A DNA stretch of 64,000 nt, taken from Methylopila capsulata (GTDB lineage Bacteria; Pseudomonadota; Alphaproteobacteria; Rhizobiales; Methylopilaceae). The stretch lies in NCBI RefSeq assembly GCF_016907975.1, contig NZ_JAFBCY010000001.1, forward strand, positions 620,001-684,000, in the 5' to 3' direction. Below the pieces are notes generated by a model. That model saw nothing but the letters and a program-made list of their open reading frames with translations, had not been told where the DNA came from and searched no databases. Both the position numbers and the translations under genes were made by a program. Shown here piece after piece: positions 15,988-24,536 of this stretch. Position 1 is the stretch's first letter. Every line of letters starts with the position of its first letter.

Positions 15988-17001
15988 TCAGTTCCCGTCG
16001 TACGGCTCCACCCTGTCCCGACCGGCCTCCTTGGCGCGGAACAGCGCGACGTCGGCCGCGTTCACGAGGTCCCGCGCGGATGTGCCGACGCTCGGAACCA
16101 TGGCGGCGACGCCGACGCTGATCGTGACGAAGCCGTCGCCGTGCGAAATGCTCAGCTCGCGCACGCTTCGGACCAGGCGATCCGCCACCGCGCTGGCCCC
16201 CTCGATCGTCGCCCCGGGCAGGACCACGATGAACTCCTCGCCGCCGAAGCGCGCCGCGAGATCGCTGGCGCGGCTCGCGCCGGTGTTGATGATCGCGGCG
16301 AGCCGCTTCAGCACCTCGTCGCCCTCCAGATGGCCATAGGCGTCGTTGTAGCCCTTGAAGCGGTCGACATCGATCATCAGCACCGCGATCGACGCCTCGC
16401 TCCGCAAAGCGCGGCGCCATTCCGCCTGCATGTATTCGTTGAAGTAGCGACGGTTGCCGAGGTTGGTCAGGCCGTCGATCTGCGTCAGCCTCTGGAGCTC
16501 CAGATTGGCGTTCATCAGCTGGCGCTGGCTCTCGCGCAGCGCGTTGTAGGCCGCGTCGCGCTGGACGTGGTCGAGATAGGCGCGGGTCTGGTGACGGATG
16601 CGGGCGATCAGCTCGATCCGGTCCGGGAGCTTGACGAGGTAATCGTTCGCGCCGGCGCGGAACGCGTCGCTCTTGGTGCTCGCCTCGTCCTTCGCGGACA
16701 GGACGATGACCGGCACCGCCTGCAGCAACGGCGTCGCGCGGTAGGTGCGCAGCAGATCGAGCCCGTCGATGCCCGGCATGACGAGGTCCTGCAGGATCAC
16801 CGTCGGCTTCAGCTCCTGCGCGGTGCGGACGGCGTCGCCGGAATTGGTGCAGTAGTGGAGATCGATGTCCGGCTCGTCGGCCAGCGCCCGCCGCACCGCC
16901 TCGCAGATCAGCACCTGGTCGTCCACCAGAAGAACCATCGAGAGGTAGTTGTCCGCCAACGGCGGCACGACCATCGCGATGGGATCTTGTTCCTGGGTCA
17001 T
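15988..17001 (-). CDS. wspR: Response regulator diguanylate cyclase WspR
   Basis: A 337-residue protein with an N-terminal receiver domain (phospho-acceptor Asp72 in VILQDLVMPG), a helical linker around 140-175 and a GGDEF domain. The active site is GGEEF (253-257). The product-inhibition site RASD (244-247) sits exactly five residues before it. It should make cyclic-di-GMP when phosphorylated by the CheA-type kinase of this operon. It is the last gene on the - strand, 10 bases after the CheB gene, and keeps the layout of Pseudomonas WspR, although here it is the operon tail immediately after wspF. Confidence 0.9.
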   Translation of the reverse strand: MTQEQDPIAMVVPPLADNYLSMVLLVDDQVLICEAVRRALADEPDIDLHYCTNSGDAVRTAQELKPTVILQDLVMPGIDGLDLLRTYRATPLLQAVPVIVLSAKDEASTKSDAFRAGANDYLVKLPDRIELIARIRHQTRAYLDHVQRDAAYNALRESQRQLMNANLELQRLTQIDGLTNLGNRRYFNEYMQAEWRRALRSEASIAVLMIDVDRFKGYNDAYGHLEGDEVLKRLAAIINTGASRASDLAARFGGEEFIVVLPGATIEGASAVADRLVRSVRELSISHGDGFVTISVGVAAMVPSVGTSARDLVNAADVALFRAKEAGRDRVEPYDGN

Positions 17002-17011
17002 ACGCCGCCTT

Positions 17012-18031
17012 TCAGGCTTTCAGCGCGCAGGCCACGACGAGCCGCGGCGCGATCGCGCTCAGCGGCAGGATATCGACGGCGGCCCCAAGCGCGGCGGCGG
17101 CCTTCGGCATGCCGTAGACCGCGCTGGTAGCCTGGTCCTGCGAAATAGTGAGATGATTCTTGTCTCGAAGTGATTTGAGTCCGTGAGCTCCGTCCCGGCC
17201 CATCCCGGTAAGCAAAACGCCGAACACTTGACCTTGCCATTTGGCCGCAGCGCTCTCGAAGAACACATCTACGGACGGCCGATATGGATAATCACGCGGC
17301 TCCGCTACGTAGCTTAGTTCGGAAGATGACTTGAACACAAGATGGTCGCTGGTGCATGCGACGAGGACGACACCCGTCTCCGGGCAGTCGCCTTCCCGCG
17401 CCAGCCGGACCGGCAGTTTGGTGTGCAGCCCCAGCCAGTCGGCCAGCCCCGAAGCGAATTTCTCGTCGACGTGCTGGACCAGCACCACAGCCGCAGGAAA
17501 ATCTTCAGGCAATCCTCCCAGAAGCGTCGCGACGGCGGCGGGGCCGCCGGCGGAGGCGCCGATCACCACGAGCTTGCGCGCCGACCGCGCGGCGGAGCCC
17601 CCGGCGTCGGTCCGGCGCCGCGGTCGAGGAGGCTCGCCCGTCAGCTTGCCGATCATCGTGATCTTCGTCAGCAGCAGGGAGACCTGCGACGCGAAGGTCT
17701 CGGTCGGGCCGACCGACGGCAGGTCGACCGCGTCGAGAGCGCCGTGGCCCATGGCTTCGAACACGCCGGGGACGTTGGCGTCGATGCTCGCCGTGACCAG
17801 CAGGATCGGGCACGGCGTCTCCGCCATGATCTGGCGCGTCGCCTCGACGCCGCCCATCTCCGGCATCGTCAGATCCATCAGCACGAGGTCCGGTCGATCG
17901 CGCCGGCAGGCCTCCACCGCCTCGCGGCCGTTGGCCGCGGTCCAGGCGAGCTGATGGCTGGGCGCCGAAGCGACGATCCGGCGGAGCAGCTCGACCGCCA
18001 TCGGCAGGTCGTTGACGACGCCGATTCTCAT
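17012..18031 (-). CDS. wspF: Chemoreceptor methylesterase CheB-type (WspF)
   Basis: A 339-residue protein with a receiver domain (Asp53 in LMDLTMPEMGG), a linker, and a CheB methylesterase domain. The catalytic triad is visible: Ser160 (GASAGG), His187 (VQHVDE) and Asp280 (GMGRDGA). It should remove methyl groups from the WspA-type receptor and so restrain signalling. A ribosome site AGGGGA lies 6 bases before the ATG. Residues about 229-301 are encoded by a tract of roughly 47-58% GC with unusual codons, well below the surrounding gene, although the protein motifs are intact. This suggests local recombination with a different lineage. Confidence 0.9.
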   Translation of the reverse strand: MRIGVVNDLPMAVELLRRIVASAPSHQLAWTAANGREAVEACRRDRPDLVLMDLTMPEMGGVEATRQIMAETPCPILLVTASIDANVPGVFEAMGHGALDAVDLPSVGPTETFASQVSLLLTKITMIGKLTGEPPRPRRRTDAGGSAARSARKLVVIGASAGGPAAVATLLGGLPEDFPAAVVLVQHVDEKFASGLADWLGLHTKLPVRLAREGDCPETGVVLVACTSDHLVFKSSSELSYVAEPRDYPYRPSVDVFFESAAAKWQGQVFGVLLTGMGRDGAHGLKSLRDKNHLTISQDQATSAVYGMPKAAAALGAAVDILPLSAIAPRLVVACALKA

Positions 18032-18077
18032 GCCGTGTCCCCTGAGGCCGCCACGGGCCCCTCCCCCCGGCGGCCGC

Positions 18078-20327
18078 TCACCCCGACGCCGGCCCGACGA
18101 GGTCGACCACGGCGTGGATCAGCGTGTCGTCGTGGAAGCTGCCCTTCGTGAGGTAGTAGTCCGCGCCCGCGTCCAGACCGCGCCGGCGGTCCTCCTCGCG
18201 GTCCTTGTAGGAGACGATCATCACGGGCACGCCCCGCAGCCGGGCGTCGCGCTTGATCAGCGTGACGAGTTCGATGCCGTCCATGCGGGGCATGTCGATA
18301 TCGGTCACCACCAGATCGAACGGCTCGGACCGCACGACGTTCCAGCCGTCCATGCCGTCGACCGCCACCTCCACCTCATAGCCGTGATGGTCGAGGATCT
18401 TGCGTTCGAGCTCTCGGACCGTGAGCGAGTCGTCCACGACCAGCACCCGCTTGCGGCGCGCGCGGTCCGCCGTGGCCGACGCGCGCTGCAGCGTGCGCAG
18501 CCGGCCGGACGAGGCGATCTTCTCGGCCGAGCGGAGCAGATCGTCGACGTCGATGATCAGCACCGGAGACCCGTCTTCGATCAGCGCGGCGGCGCTGATG
18601 TCCTTGACCTTGGCGAGGCGCGGGTCGAGCGGCCGCACGACCAGCTCCCGCTCGCCGAGGAAACGGTCCACGATCAGGCCGTAGGCCGTCTCGCCCTCGC
18701 CGAGGACCACCACGGACAGCTCCGCGGCGTCCGACCGCGCGTCGCCGCGGCCGAGGATCTCGTGGGCCGTGATCAGCCCGACCTGCCGCTCGCCGAACCG
18801 GAAATGCGGCCGGCCCTCCAGCACCTCGATGTCCGCCCGCGGCAGCTTCAGCGTGCGGGTGATCCCCGTGAGCGGGAGGGCGTAGGGCTCGTCGGCGATC
18901 TCCACCAGCAGGGTCCGGATCACCGAGAGCGTCAGCGGAAGCTGCAGCTGGAACTGGGTCCCCTCGCCTGCGGTCGAGGACACCGTCGTCAGCCCGCGGA
19001 CCTGCTTGACCATGCTCTGCACGGCGTCGAGCCCCACGCCGCGGCCGGAGACGTCGCTCACCATCGTCTTCATGGAGAAGCCCGGCAGGAACAGGAACTC
19101 GAGCAGCTCCGCCTCGCCGAGGTCGCCGACCGTCTCCTGCGTCACGAGGCCGTTGGCCAGCACCGCGTGCCGGAGCCGCTCGACGTCGACGCCCTGGCCG
19201 TCGTCGGCGACGATCACCTGAAGCAGCCCGGCGTGGTGCCGGGCCTCGAGCCGGATCACCCCCTCGCGGGGCTTGCCCGCCGCGACGCGCTCGTCGGGGG
19301 TTTCGAGGCCGTGGTCGACGGCGTTGCGCAGCAGGTGGCCGAGGGGGGCGTCGAGCTGGTCGAGGATGTCGCGGTCGATGCCGGCGCCGCCCCCGACGAT
19401 CTCCAGCCGCGCCTCCTTGCCCAGCGACCTGGCGAGGTCGCGCACGGCGCGGGAGAAGTGCCGCACGCCGTCTTCGAACGGCCGCATGCGGCTCGACAGG
19501 GTCTCGGTGTAGAGCCGGTTGGCGAGGTCGGTCGCGCGCTGGTCGATCGAGTCGAGCTCCGCGAGGCGTTCGACGAGGAAGTCCTCGCTCTGGGCGAGCT
19601 TGTCCTGCACCTCGGCCAGCGCGCGGGCGGTCCGATCATCCGGATCGATCGGCCCCAGCGCCGCGCGCAGTCCGTCCACCGCCTTGGCGAGGTCGTGGTG
19701 ACGCCGTTTCTGGCGCACCAGGCGGTCGGCGAAGGGGCGCAGGCGACGCGCCTCCATCAACGATTCGCCCGCCAGACCGAGCAGCCTGTTCATGGCCTGC
19801 GCGGTGATGCGGACCATGCGGTCCGATCCCGCTGCGCCCTGCGGCGGAGGCTCCAGGGCGGGCGGAACGAGCGGCGCCGGCGGTCCCGGGTCGCGGGGCT
19901 CGCCCGCAGGCGCGGCGTCCGCCGCCGCCCCGCCGTTCGAGGCCCGCTCCAGAGCCTGCAGAAACTGGACGATCTGCGGCTCCGCGCCGGCGCCTCCGGC
20001 CGGCGGCTCGGAGGCGGCGACCGCGAGCAGATCGACGCCCTTCAGCAGGGTGTCGATGTGGTCGTGCGTGAGGCGCAGCCGGCCATGCTGCGCCGCAACC
20101 AGGCACTCCTCCATGGCGTGGGCGACGCGGACGGCCGGATCGAGGTCGATGATGCGCGCGGCGCCCTTCAGCGAATGGGCGGCCCGCATGCAGCTTTCGA
20201 GATGATCGGGGGCGACCGGGTCGCGCTCGAGCGCGAGAAGCCCGGCCGTCAGCGCCTGCGACTGCGCGTCGAGCTCGGCGCGGAAGAGGTCCAGCATCGA
20301 AAACTGGCTGAGGTCCTCGCCGCTCAC
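18078..20327 (-). CDS. wspE: Hybrid chemotaxis histidine kinase CheA-REC (WspE)
   Basis: A 749-residue kinase. It has an N-terminal Hpt domain (His51 in RAAHSLKGAAR), a proline-rich linker (residues 140-165), a dimerisation segment, and an HATPase domain (HLLRNAVDHGLE, VADDGQGVD, SGRGVGLDAV). A CheW-like domain follows, then a C-terminal receiver (VLVVDDSLTVRE, phospho-acceptor in VVTDIDMPRMDG). This CheA-CheY fusion is diagnostic of Wsp-type systems. The GTG start at 20327 overlaps the stop of the CheW gene (GTGA) and has GGAG 6 bases upstream. The frame stays open further upstream, but that part is a shadow. It should phosphorylate WspR and WspF. Confidence 0.9.
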   Translation of the reverse strand: MSGEDLSQFSMLDLFRAELDAQSQALTAGLLALERDPVAPDHLESCMRAAHSLKGAARIIDLDPAVRVAHAMEECLVAAQHGRLRLTHDHIDTLLKGVDLLAVAASEPPAGGAGAEPQIVQFLQALERASNGGAAADAAPAGEPRDPGPPAPLVPPALEPPPQGAAGSDRMVRITAQAMNRLLGLAGESLMEARRLRPFADRLVRQKRRHHDLAKAVDGLRAALGPIDPDDRTARALAEVQDKLAQSEDFLVERLAELDSIDQRATDLANRLYTETLSSRMRPFEDGVRHFSRAVRDLARSLGKEARLEIVGGGAGIDRDILDQLDAPLGHLLRNAVDHGLETPDERVAAGKPREGVIRLEARHHAGLLQVIVADDGQGVDVERLRHAVLANGLVTQETVGDLGEAELLEFLFLPGFSMKTMVSDVSGRGVGLDAVQSMVKQVRGLTTVSSTAGEGTQFQLQLPLTLSVIRTLLVEIADEPYALPLTGITRTLKLPRADIEVLEGRPHFRFGERQVGLITAHEILGRGDARSDAAELSVVVLGEGETAYGLIVDRFLGERELVVRPLDPRLAKVKDISAAALIEDGSPVLIIDVDDLLRSAEKIASSGRLRTLQRASATADRARRKRVLVVDDSLTVRELERKILDHHGYEVEVAVDGMDGWNVVRSEPFDLVVTDIDMPRMDGIELVTLIKRDARLRGVPVMIVSYKDREEDRRRGLDAGADYYLTKGSFHDDTLIHAVVDLVGPASG

Positions 20328-20950
20328 GACATGCTCCGATCGAGCGTTTCCAGGATCAACGCATCGTCCAGCCGGCCGATCGCGCGCCCGCTCCACGCGA
20401 TCATCTCGACCGCGTAGGAGGAGGCCGCCTTGCCGATCGTCGCCGGCAAGGCGAGCACGTCGCGCGCGGCGTAGCGGTGGACGCCGTGGACCTCGTCGAC
20501 CGGAAAGGCCGCGCGGCGGCCGTCGCGGCCGATCACGACGAGCCTCGGCCCCGCCCTGGAGCGCTCGCCGGCCTCCGCGGTCCCGGCGGCGGAGATCCCG
20601 AGCAGGGCCGCCAAGGACACGCAGACGAGCAGTTCCCCGCGCACGTTGACGATGCCGAGCACCAGTTCGTCCCGACGGTGCGGAAGCGAGTGCGTGCGGC
20701 GCGGCTGCGCGACCTCGTGAAGGTGGTCCGTCGGCAGCGCCAGCCACTCGTCGCCGATGCGGAACAGCAGCGCCGCGCGGTCGGCGCCCTCGTCCTCCGC
20801 GGCGCCCTCGCTTTCGAGCCCGGCGAAATGGCGCGCCCAGTCCTCACAGTACCCCGCCGGCAGCGGGCGCTCGAGCAGCCCGCCCGCGATCTCAGCGCTG
20901 GCGGCTTTGGACGATCCGCCCGGCCCGCCGCCTCCGCCCGCGCCGGTCAT
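20324..20950 (-). CDS. wspD: CheW-like coupling protein (WspD)
   Basis: A 208-residue protein with a CheW domain from about residue 60 (LLFRIGDEWLALPTDHLHEV, then VLGIVNVRGELLVCVSLAALLG). The N-terminal 50 residues are low-complexity Gly/Ala-rich sequence. It should connect the receptor WspA to the kinase WspE. Start and stop overlap the neighbours by four bases on both sides (ATGA with wspC, GTGA with wspE), indicating translational coupling. The second CheW in the operon (22206-22670) is shorter. Two CheW proteins flanking a CheR gene is the standard Wsp arrangement. Confidence 0.88.
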   Translation of the reverse strand: MTGAGGGGGPGGSSKAASAEIAGGLLERPLPAGYCEDWARHFAGLESEGAAEDEGADRAALLFRIGDEWLALPTDHLHEVAQPRRTHSLPHRRDELVLGIVNVRGELLVCVSLAALLGISAAGTAEAGERSRAGPRLVVIGRDGRRAAFPVDEVHGVHRYAARDVLALPATIGKAASSYAVEMIAWSGRAIGRLDDALILETLDRSMS

Positions 20951-22209
20951 TGGCTCCTGCTCCTATCCGCGATGCGCCCGAGGCGATCGGAAAGCACCTT
21001 CGCGCCCGCCCCGTCGCCCCGGCGTTCCAGAGCCAGCGCGAGGTGAGCCAGCGTCTCGCGGTGGTCCGGCGAAAGATAGAGCGCCTTGCGGTAGTTCTCG
21101 ATCGCCTCGGAGATCGCCTGGCTGGCGTCGTGGGCGAGCCCGAGCAGGTAGTAGGCGTCGGCGGATGGTCCGAAAGCCGCCAGATGCGCGAGCGCCTCCC
21201 GCTTCGCCTCGTCCAGCCGCCCGGCGTCGGCCGCGCGCTGGATCGCCGTCAGGCTCAGCTCGGCGGCGCCCGGCGCCTCGACGGGCGCCGCCGAGCGGGC
21301 GGCGGGCTTCGGACCCGCCTCAGGTCGGCTCGCCGCTGCCCGGACGCCGCCGGCGCGGGCGACGGCCGGCGGAGACGCGCGCCGCGGCCTCGACGGACCC
21401 GGGCGCGGCTCCGCGGGGGGCGCCGCGTCCTGCTTGTAGAAGGCGAAGGCGAGCGGGGTGCGGGCGGACACGAAGCCGTGGAGCGTCGGCAGGCTCGACT
21501 CCGCCGGCCCGACCAGCAGGAGCCCGCCTGGAACCAGCATCTGCCGAAGCCGCCCGATCGAGCGCTGCTGCAGCTCGCGGTCGAAATAGATCAGGAGGTT
21601 CCGACAGAATATGACGTCGTAGGCCTCGACCGGAGGCGTCACGGCCGGGTCGAACAGGTTCCCGGCCTTGAACGTCACTTGGTCGAGCACGGCGGCGCTT
21701 GGCCTGTGGCCGCCCTCGACGGCCTCGAAATGGCGGCTGCGGAAGGCGATGTCGGCCCCGCGAAACGAGTTTCGGCCATAGACCGCGCGGGTCGCCGCGG
21801 CGATGTTCCGCGTCGAGATGTCGACGCCGTCGATCGTGAAATCCGACGCCGCGAAGCCCGCGTCGAACATCGCCATCGCGAGCGAATAGGGTTCCTCGCC
21901 GGTCGAGCAGGGAAGGCTCAGCATGCGGAGAGGCGCTCCAGGCCTGCGGTGCGCCCGGGCGTGCCGGACCATGGCGACGAAGGCTTCGCGGTCGCGGAAG
22001 AACCAGGTCTCGGGAATGACGACCGCGTTGATCAGCTCCTGCATTTCCTGCCGAGAACTCGAAAGCCGCTGGAGATAGTCGAGCGGCTCCGGAAAACCGC
22101 AGGCGGCCATACGCGTCTTCACCGCGTACTGGACCACCGCCCCGCCGACGCTCGCGACATGCAGGCCGATCTCCTCGCGAAGCAGCCTGCCGACCTCGTC
22201 CAGGATCAT
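20947..22209 (-). CDS. wspC: Chemoreceptor methyltransferase CheR with TPR tail (WspC)
   Basis: A 420-residue protein. Residues 1-265 form a CheR SAM-dependent methyltransferase (ETWFFRDREAF, LSLPCSTGEEPYSLAM, DVISTRNI-type segment, VIFCRNLLIYFD). A Pro/Ala-rich linker follows, then TPR-like helices from about residue 330 (AYYLLGLAHDASQAISEAIENYRKALYLSPDH region). The C-terminal TPR module distinguishes WspC-type CheR from the plain chemotaxis enzyme. It should methylate the WspA receptor. The ATG at 22209 has GGAGG 7 bases upstream and overlaps the preceding CheW stop. Confidence 0.9.
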   Translation of the reverse strand: MILDEVGRLLREEIGLHVASVGGAVVQYAVKTRMAACGFPEPLDYLQRLSSSRQEMQELINAVVIPETWFFRDREAFVAMVRHARAHRRPGAPLRMLSLPCSTGEEPYSLAMAMFDAGFAASDFTIDGVDISTRNIAAATRAVYGRNSFRGADIAFRSRHFEAVEGGHRPSAAVLDQVTFKAGNLFDPAVTPPVEAYDVIFCRNLLIYFDRELQQRSIGRLRQMLVPGGLLLVGPAESSLPTLHGFVSARTPLAFAFYKQDAAPPAEPRPGPSRPRRASPPAVARAGGVRAAASRPEAGPKPAARSAAPVEAPGAAELSLTAIQRAADAGRLDEAKREALAHLAAFGPSADAYYLLGLAHDASQAISEAIENYRKALYLSPDHRETLAHLALALERRGDGAGAKVLSDRLGRIADRSRSQ

Positions 22210-22670
22210 GCGGACGCCTCCGCCCGCTGGAAAAGCAGGTCGCGGACCTCGTCGGCGAGCAGCGCTTCGACCCGGACCCATTGGATGAAGCCGTCCGCGT
22301 CGGAGGCGACCGGCCCGAGATGGGCGGGCGAGCCGGCCTCGACGCCGGTGGCGACGAAATCGGCGGGGTCGCGGTGGATCGTCTTGATCACCCGTTCCGC
22401 GCAGAGCGCCAGCCGGTCATGGCTCTCCCGCTCCCCGGGGTAGCGCGCCAGGATGATCCGCGTGCTCATCAGCCGCTTTGAGGGCCGCCCCAACGCGACG
22501 CGGCTGAGGTCGATCAGAGGCGTCGGCGCGCCACGGTAGTTGATGACCCCGACGACCTCCGGGGGCGCGCCCGGCAGGCTCTTCGCCTCCATCAGCGGCA
22601 GCACCCGCTCGACCTGCTCCGCGTCGAGGACGAAGCGATCGCTGCCGATGTGGAACATCAGGAACAGCAT
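22206..22670 (-). CDS. wspB: CheW-like coupling protein (WspB)
   Basis: A compact CheW protein of 154 residues (MFHIGSDRFVLDAEQVERVLP, VVGVINYRGAPTPLIDLS). It should bridge the receptor and kinase in the signalling array. It starts 17 bases after the receptor stop and overlaps the methyltransferase start (ATGA at 22206-22209). In Pseudomonas the two Wsp CheW proteins behave differently in receptor placement; whether that holds here cannot be read from sequence. Confidence 0.88.
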   Translation of the reverse strand: MLFLMFHIGSDRFVLDAEQVERVLPLMEAKSLPGAPPEVVGVINYRGAPTPLIDLSRVALGRPSKRLMSTRIILARYPGERESHDRLALCAERVIKTIHRDPADFVATGVEAGSPAHLGPVASDADGFIQWVRVEALLADEVRDLLFQRAEASA

Positions 22671-22687
22671 GGGCTGACCCCGGGCTC

Positions 22688-24316
22688 TCAGGCGCGCAGC
22701 TTGAAGCGGACGATCGAGCTGCGCAGCCCGGTCGACACGTGATTGAGCTCGTCGATGGCGAGCGTGGACTGCTGCAGCGACTCGACCGTCTGCTGCGCCG
22801 CCTCCCCGAGCTGCGACAGCGCATCGCTGATCTGGCCCGCGCCGACCGCCTGGGCCTGCATGCCTTCGTTGGCGATTTCGAAGCGCGGCACGAGCCCCTG
22901 CACCTGCTGGATGATCTCGGAAAGCTGGCCGCCGACCTGCTGCACGTCGAGCATGCCGCGCCGCACCTCCTCCGAGAACTTGTCCATGCCCATCACGCCG
23001 CCGGCGACGGCGGACTGGATGTCCTTCACGATCTGCTCGATGTCGTAGGTCGAGGCCGCTGTCTGATCCGCCAGCCGGCGGATCTCGGTCGCGACGACCG
23101 AGAAGCCGCGGCCGTGCTGGCCAGCCTTCTCGGCCTCGATCGCAGCGTTCAGCGACAGGAGATTGGTCTGGTCGGCGACCTTTGTGATGGTCGTCACGAC
23201 CTGGTTGATGTTGCTGGCTTTCTCGCTCAGCGCCGCGAGCTTGGCGTTGATCGCGCCGGCCGCCTCCATGACGTGGCGCATGGTGCTCTCCATGCGCGAC
23301 AGCCCGGCCTGGCCGCCGCCTGCGAGGCTCGCCGTCTGCTCGGCGACCGCCGAGACCTCGTCCATGGTCCGCACCAGTTCGTTCGACGTGGCCGAGATCT
23401 CCTTCGCAGTCGCGCCGATCTCGGTGGTGGTCGCCGCGATCTCGCTCGCCGTGGCCTGCTGCTCCTTGGACGTGGCCGCGACCTCGGTGATCGACGTGTT
23501 GACCTGGATGCTCGACCGTTGGACCTGGCCGATCAGCGTGGCGAGTTCGTCCGCCATGGCGTTGAAGCCGTCGGCCAGGGTGGTGAACTCATCCGCGCGG
23601 GAGAGCGTCAGCCGTTCGCTGAAGTCGCCCTCGCGCATGACCCGGACCATGCGCAACAGCTTGCCGAGCGGAACCGTGATCGACCGGAAAAGCGTATAGC
23701 CGCAGAGGATCGACAGGACGAGCGCGACGACGAAGCCGATGACGAGACCGAGTTCCGCGGTGGACACGACGGACACGATCGTTCGCGTCTCGTGGTCGGC
23801 CTCGCTCTGGTTGAAGCTGTTGGTGGTCTCGAGCGCGGCGCGGATGTTCGCGAGCGGCGGCTCCAGATCCCGTCCGATCATGGCGCGGAGATCGACCTCC
23901 GGACCGGCGTCCGCCACCCGGGCGAGCGTCGCGTCCTCGAGCTGGAAGAACCGGCCTGTGAGATCCCGCAGGGCTTCGTAGTTGCGGCGGTCTTCGTCGC
24001 TGTCCACGGTCGCCTGGTAGGCCGACATCAGACGCTCGACGACGGCCCGGTTCGCGAGGATGGCGTCGACGACGCGGCTCCGGTCCGCCGGCGTCGGCTG
24101 CGACGCCAGATCACGCAGCAGCCCTCGCGCCTCCGACCATGCGGCCATCATGCGAAGGCTCGACGTCAGCGCCGGAACCGTGTGCTGCTCGACCGCGGTC
24201 GCCTGCCGCTTCGTCTCCTCCAGGCCGAAATAGCCGACGGCCGCCACGCAGGTGAGGATCGCGAGCATGGCGAGGAAACTCGTCAAAATCCGCTGGCGTA
24301 TGGTCAGGTTCATCAT
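22688..24316 (-). CDS. wspA: Methyl-accepting chemotaxis protein (WspA)
   Basis: A 542-residue chemoreceptor. A first membrane segment (about 10-32) is followed by a helical periplasmic domain to about residue 185, a second membrane segment ([18 protein letters not shown]), a HAMP domain, and a long signalling coiled coil. The conserved tip lies around [21 protein letters not shown]. The ATG at 24316 (ATGATG) has GGAG 7 bases upstream. As the first gene of the operon, with a 220-base gap to glmS, it probably follows the main promoter. WspA homologues respond to surface contact or envelope stress and signal through WspR to cyclic-di-GMP. Confidence 0.9.
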   Translation of the reverse strand: MMNLTIRQRILTSFLAMLAILTCVAAVGYFGLEETKRQATAVEQHTVPALTSSLRMMAAWSEARGLLRDLASQPTPADRSRVVDAILANRAVVERLMSAYQATVDSDEDRRNYEALRDLTGRFFQLEDATLARVADAGPEVDLRAMIGRDLEPPLANIRAALETTNSFNQSEADHETRTIVSVVSTAELGLVIGFVVALVLSILCGYTLFRSITVPLGKLLRMVRVMREGDFSERLTLSRADEFTTLADGFNAMADELATLIGQVQRSSIQVNTSITEVAATSKEQQATASEIAATTTEIGATAKEISATSNELVRTMDEVSAVAEQTASLAGGGQAGLSRMESTMRHVMEAAGAINAKLAALSEKASNINQVVTTITKVADQTNLLSLNAAIEAEKAGQHGRGFSVVATEIRRLADQTAASTYDIEQIVKDIQSAVAGGVMGMDKFSEEVRRGMLDVQQVGGQLSEIIQQVQGLVPRFEIANEGMQAQAVGAGQISDALSQLGEAAQQTVESLQQSTLAIDELNHVSTGLRSSIVRFKLRA

Positions 24317-24536
24317 CGAGCGGCTCCGTCAGAGTGGGGCGCGGGTCGGCGCGCGCCGCCGGTAGCGGCCTAAGCGGGCGATCCAAGGCGGCTCCTGGGA
24401 CAGATTGGTTGCCGCTTCGTTGATGCATTGGCCACGGACTAGGTCACATTTGTGCGATCTGCCGCGCCATAGGACAATTGTCACTGCCGCCGCGGCCAGC
24501 GCGCCGGCGCTCGACCGGTCGCGTGCGCCCCTCGCG

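Noticed and set aside
13360-17130. A + strand open frame of more than 1,200 codons
   Set aside because: It spans the reverse strand of the TonB receptor, the small secreted protein and wspR. No start site or domain supports it.
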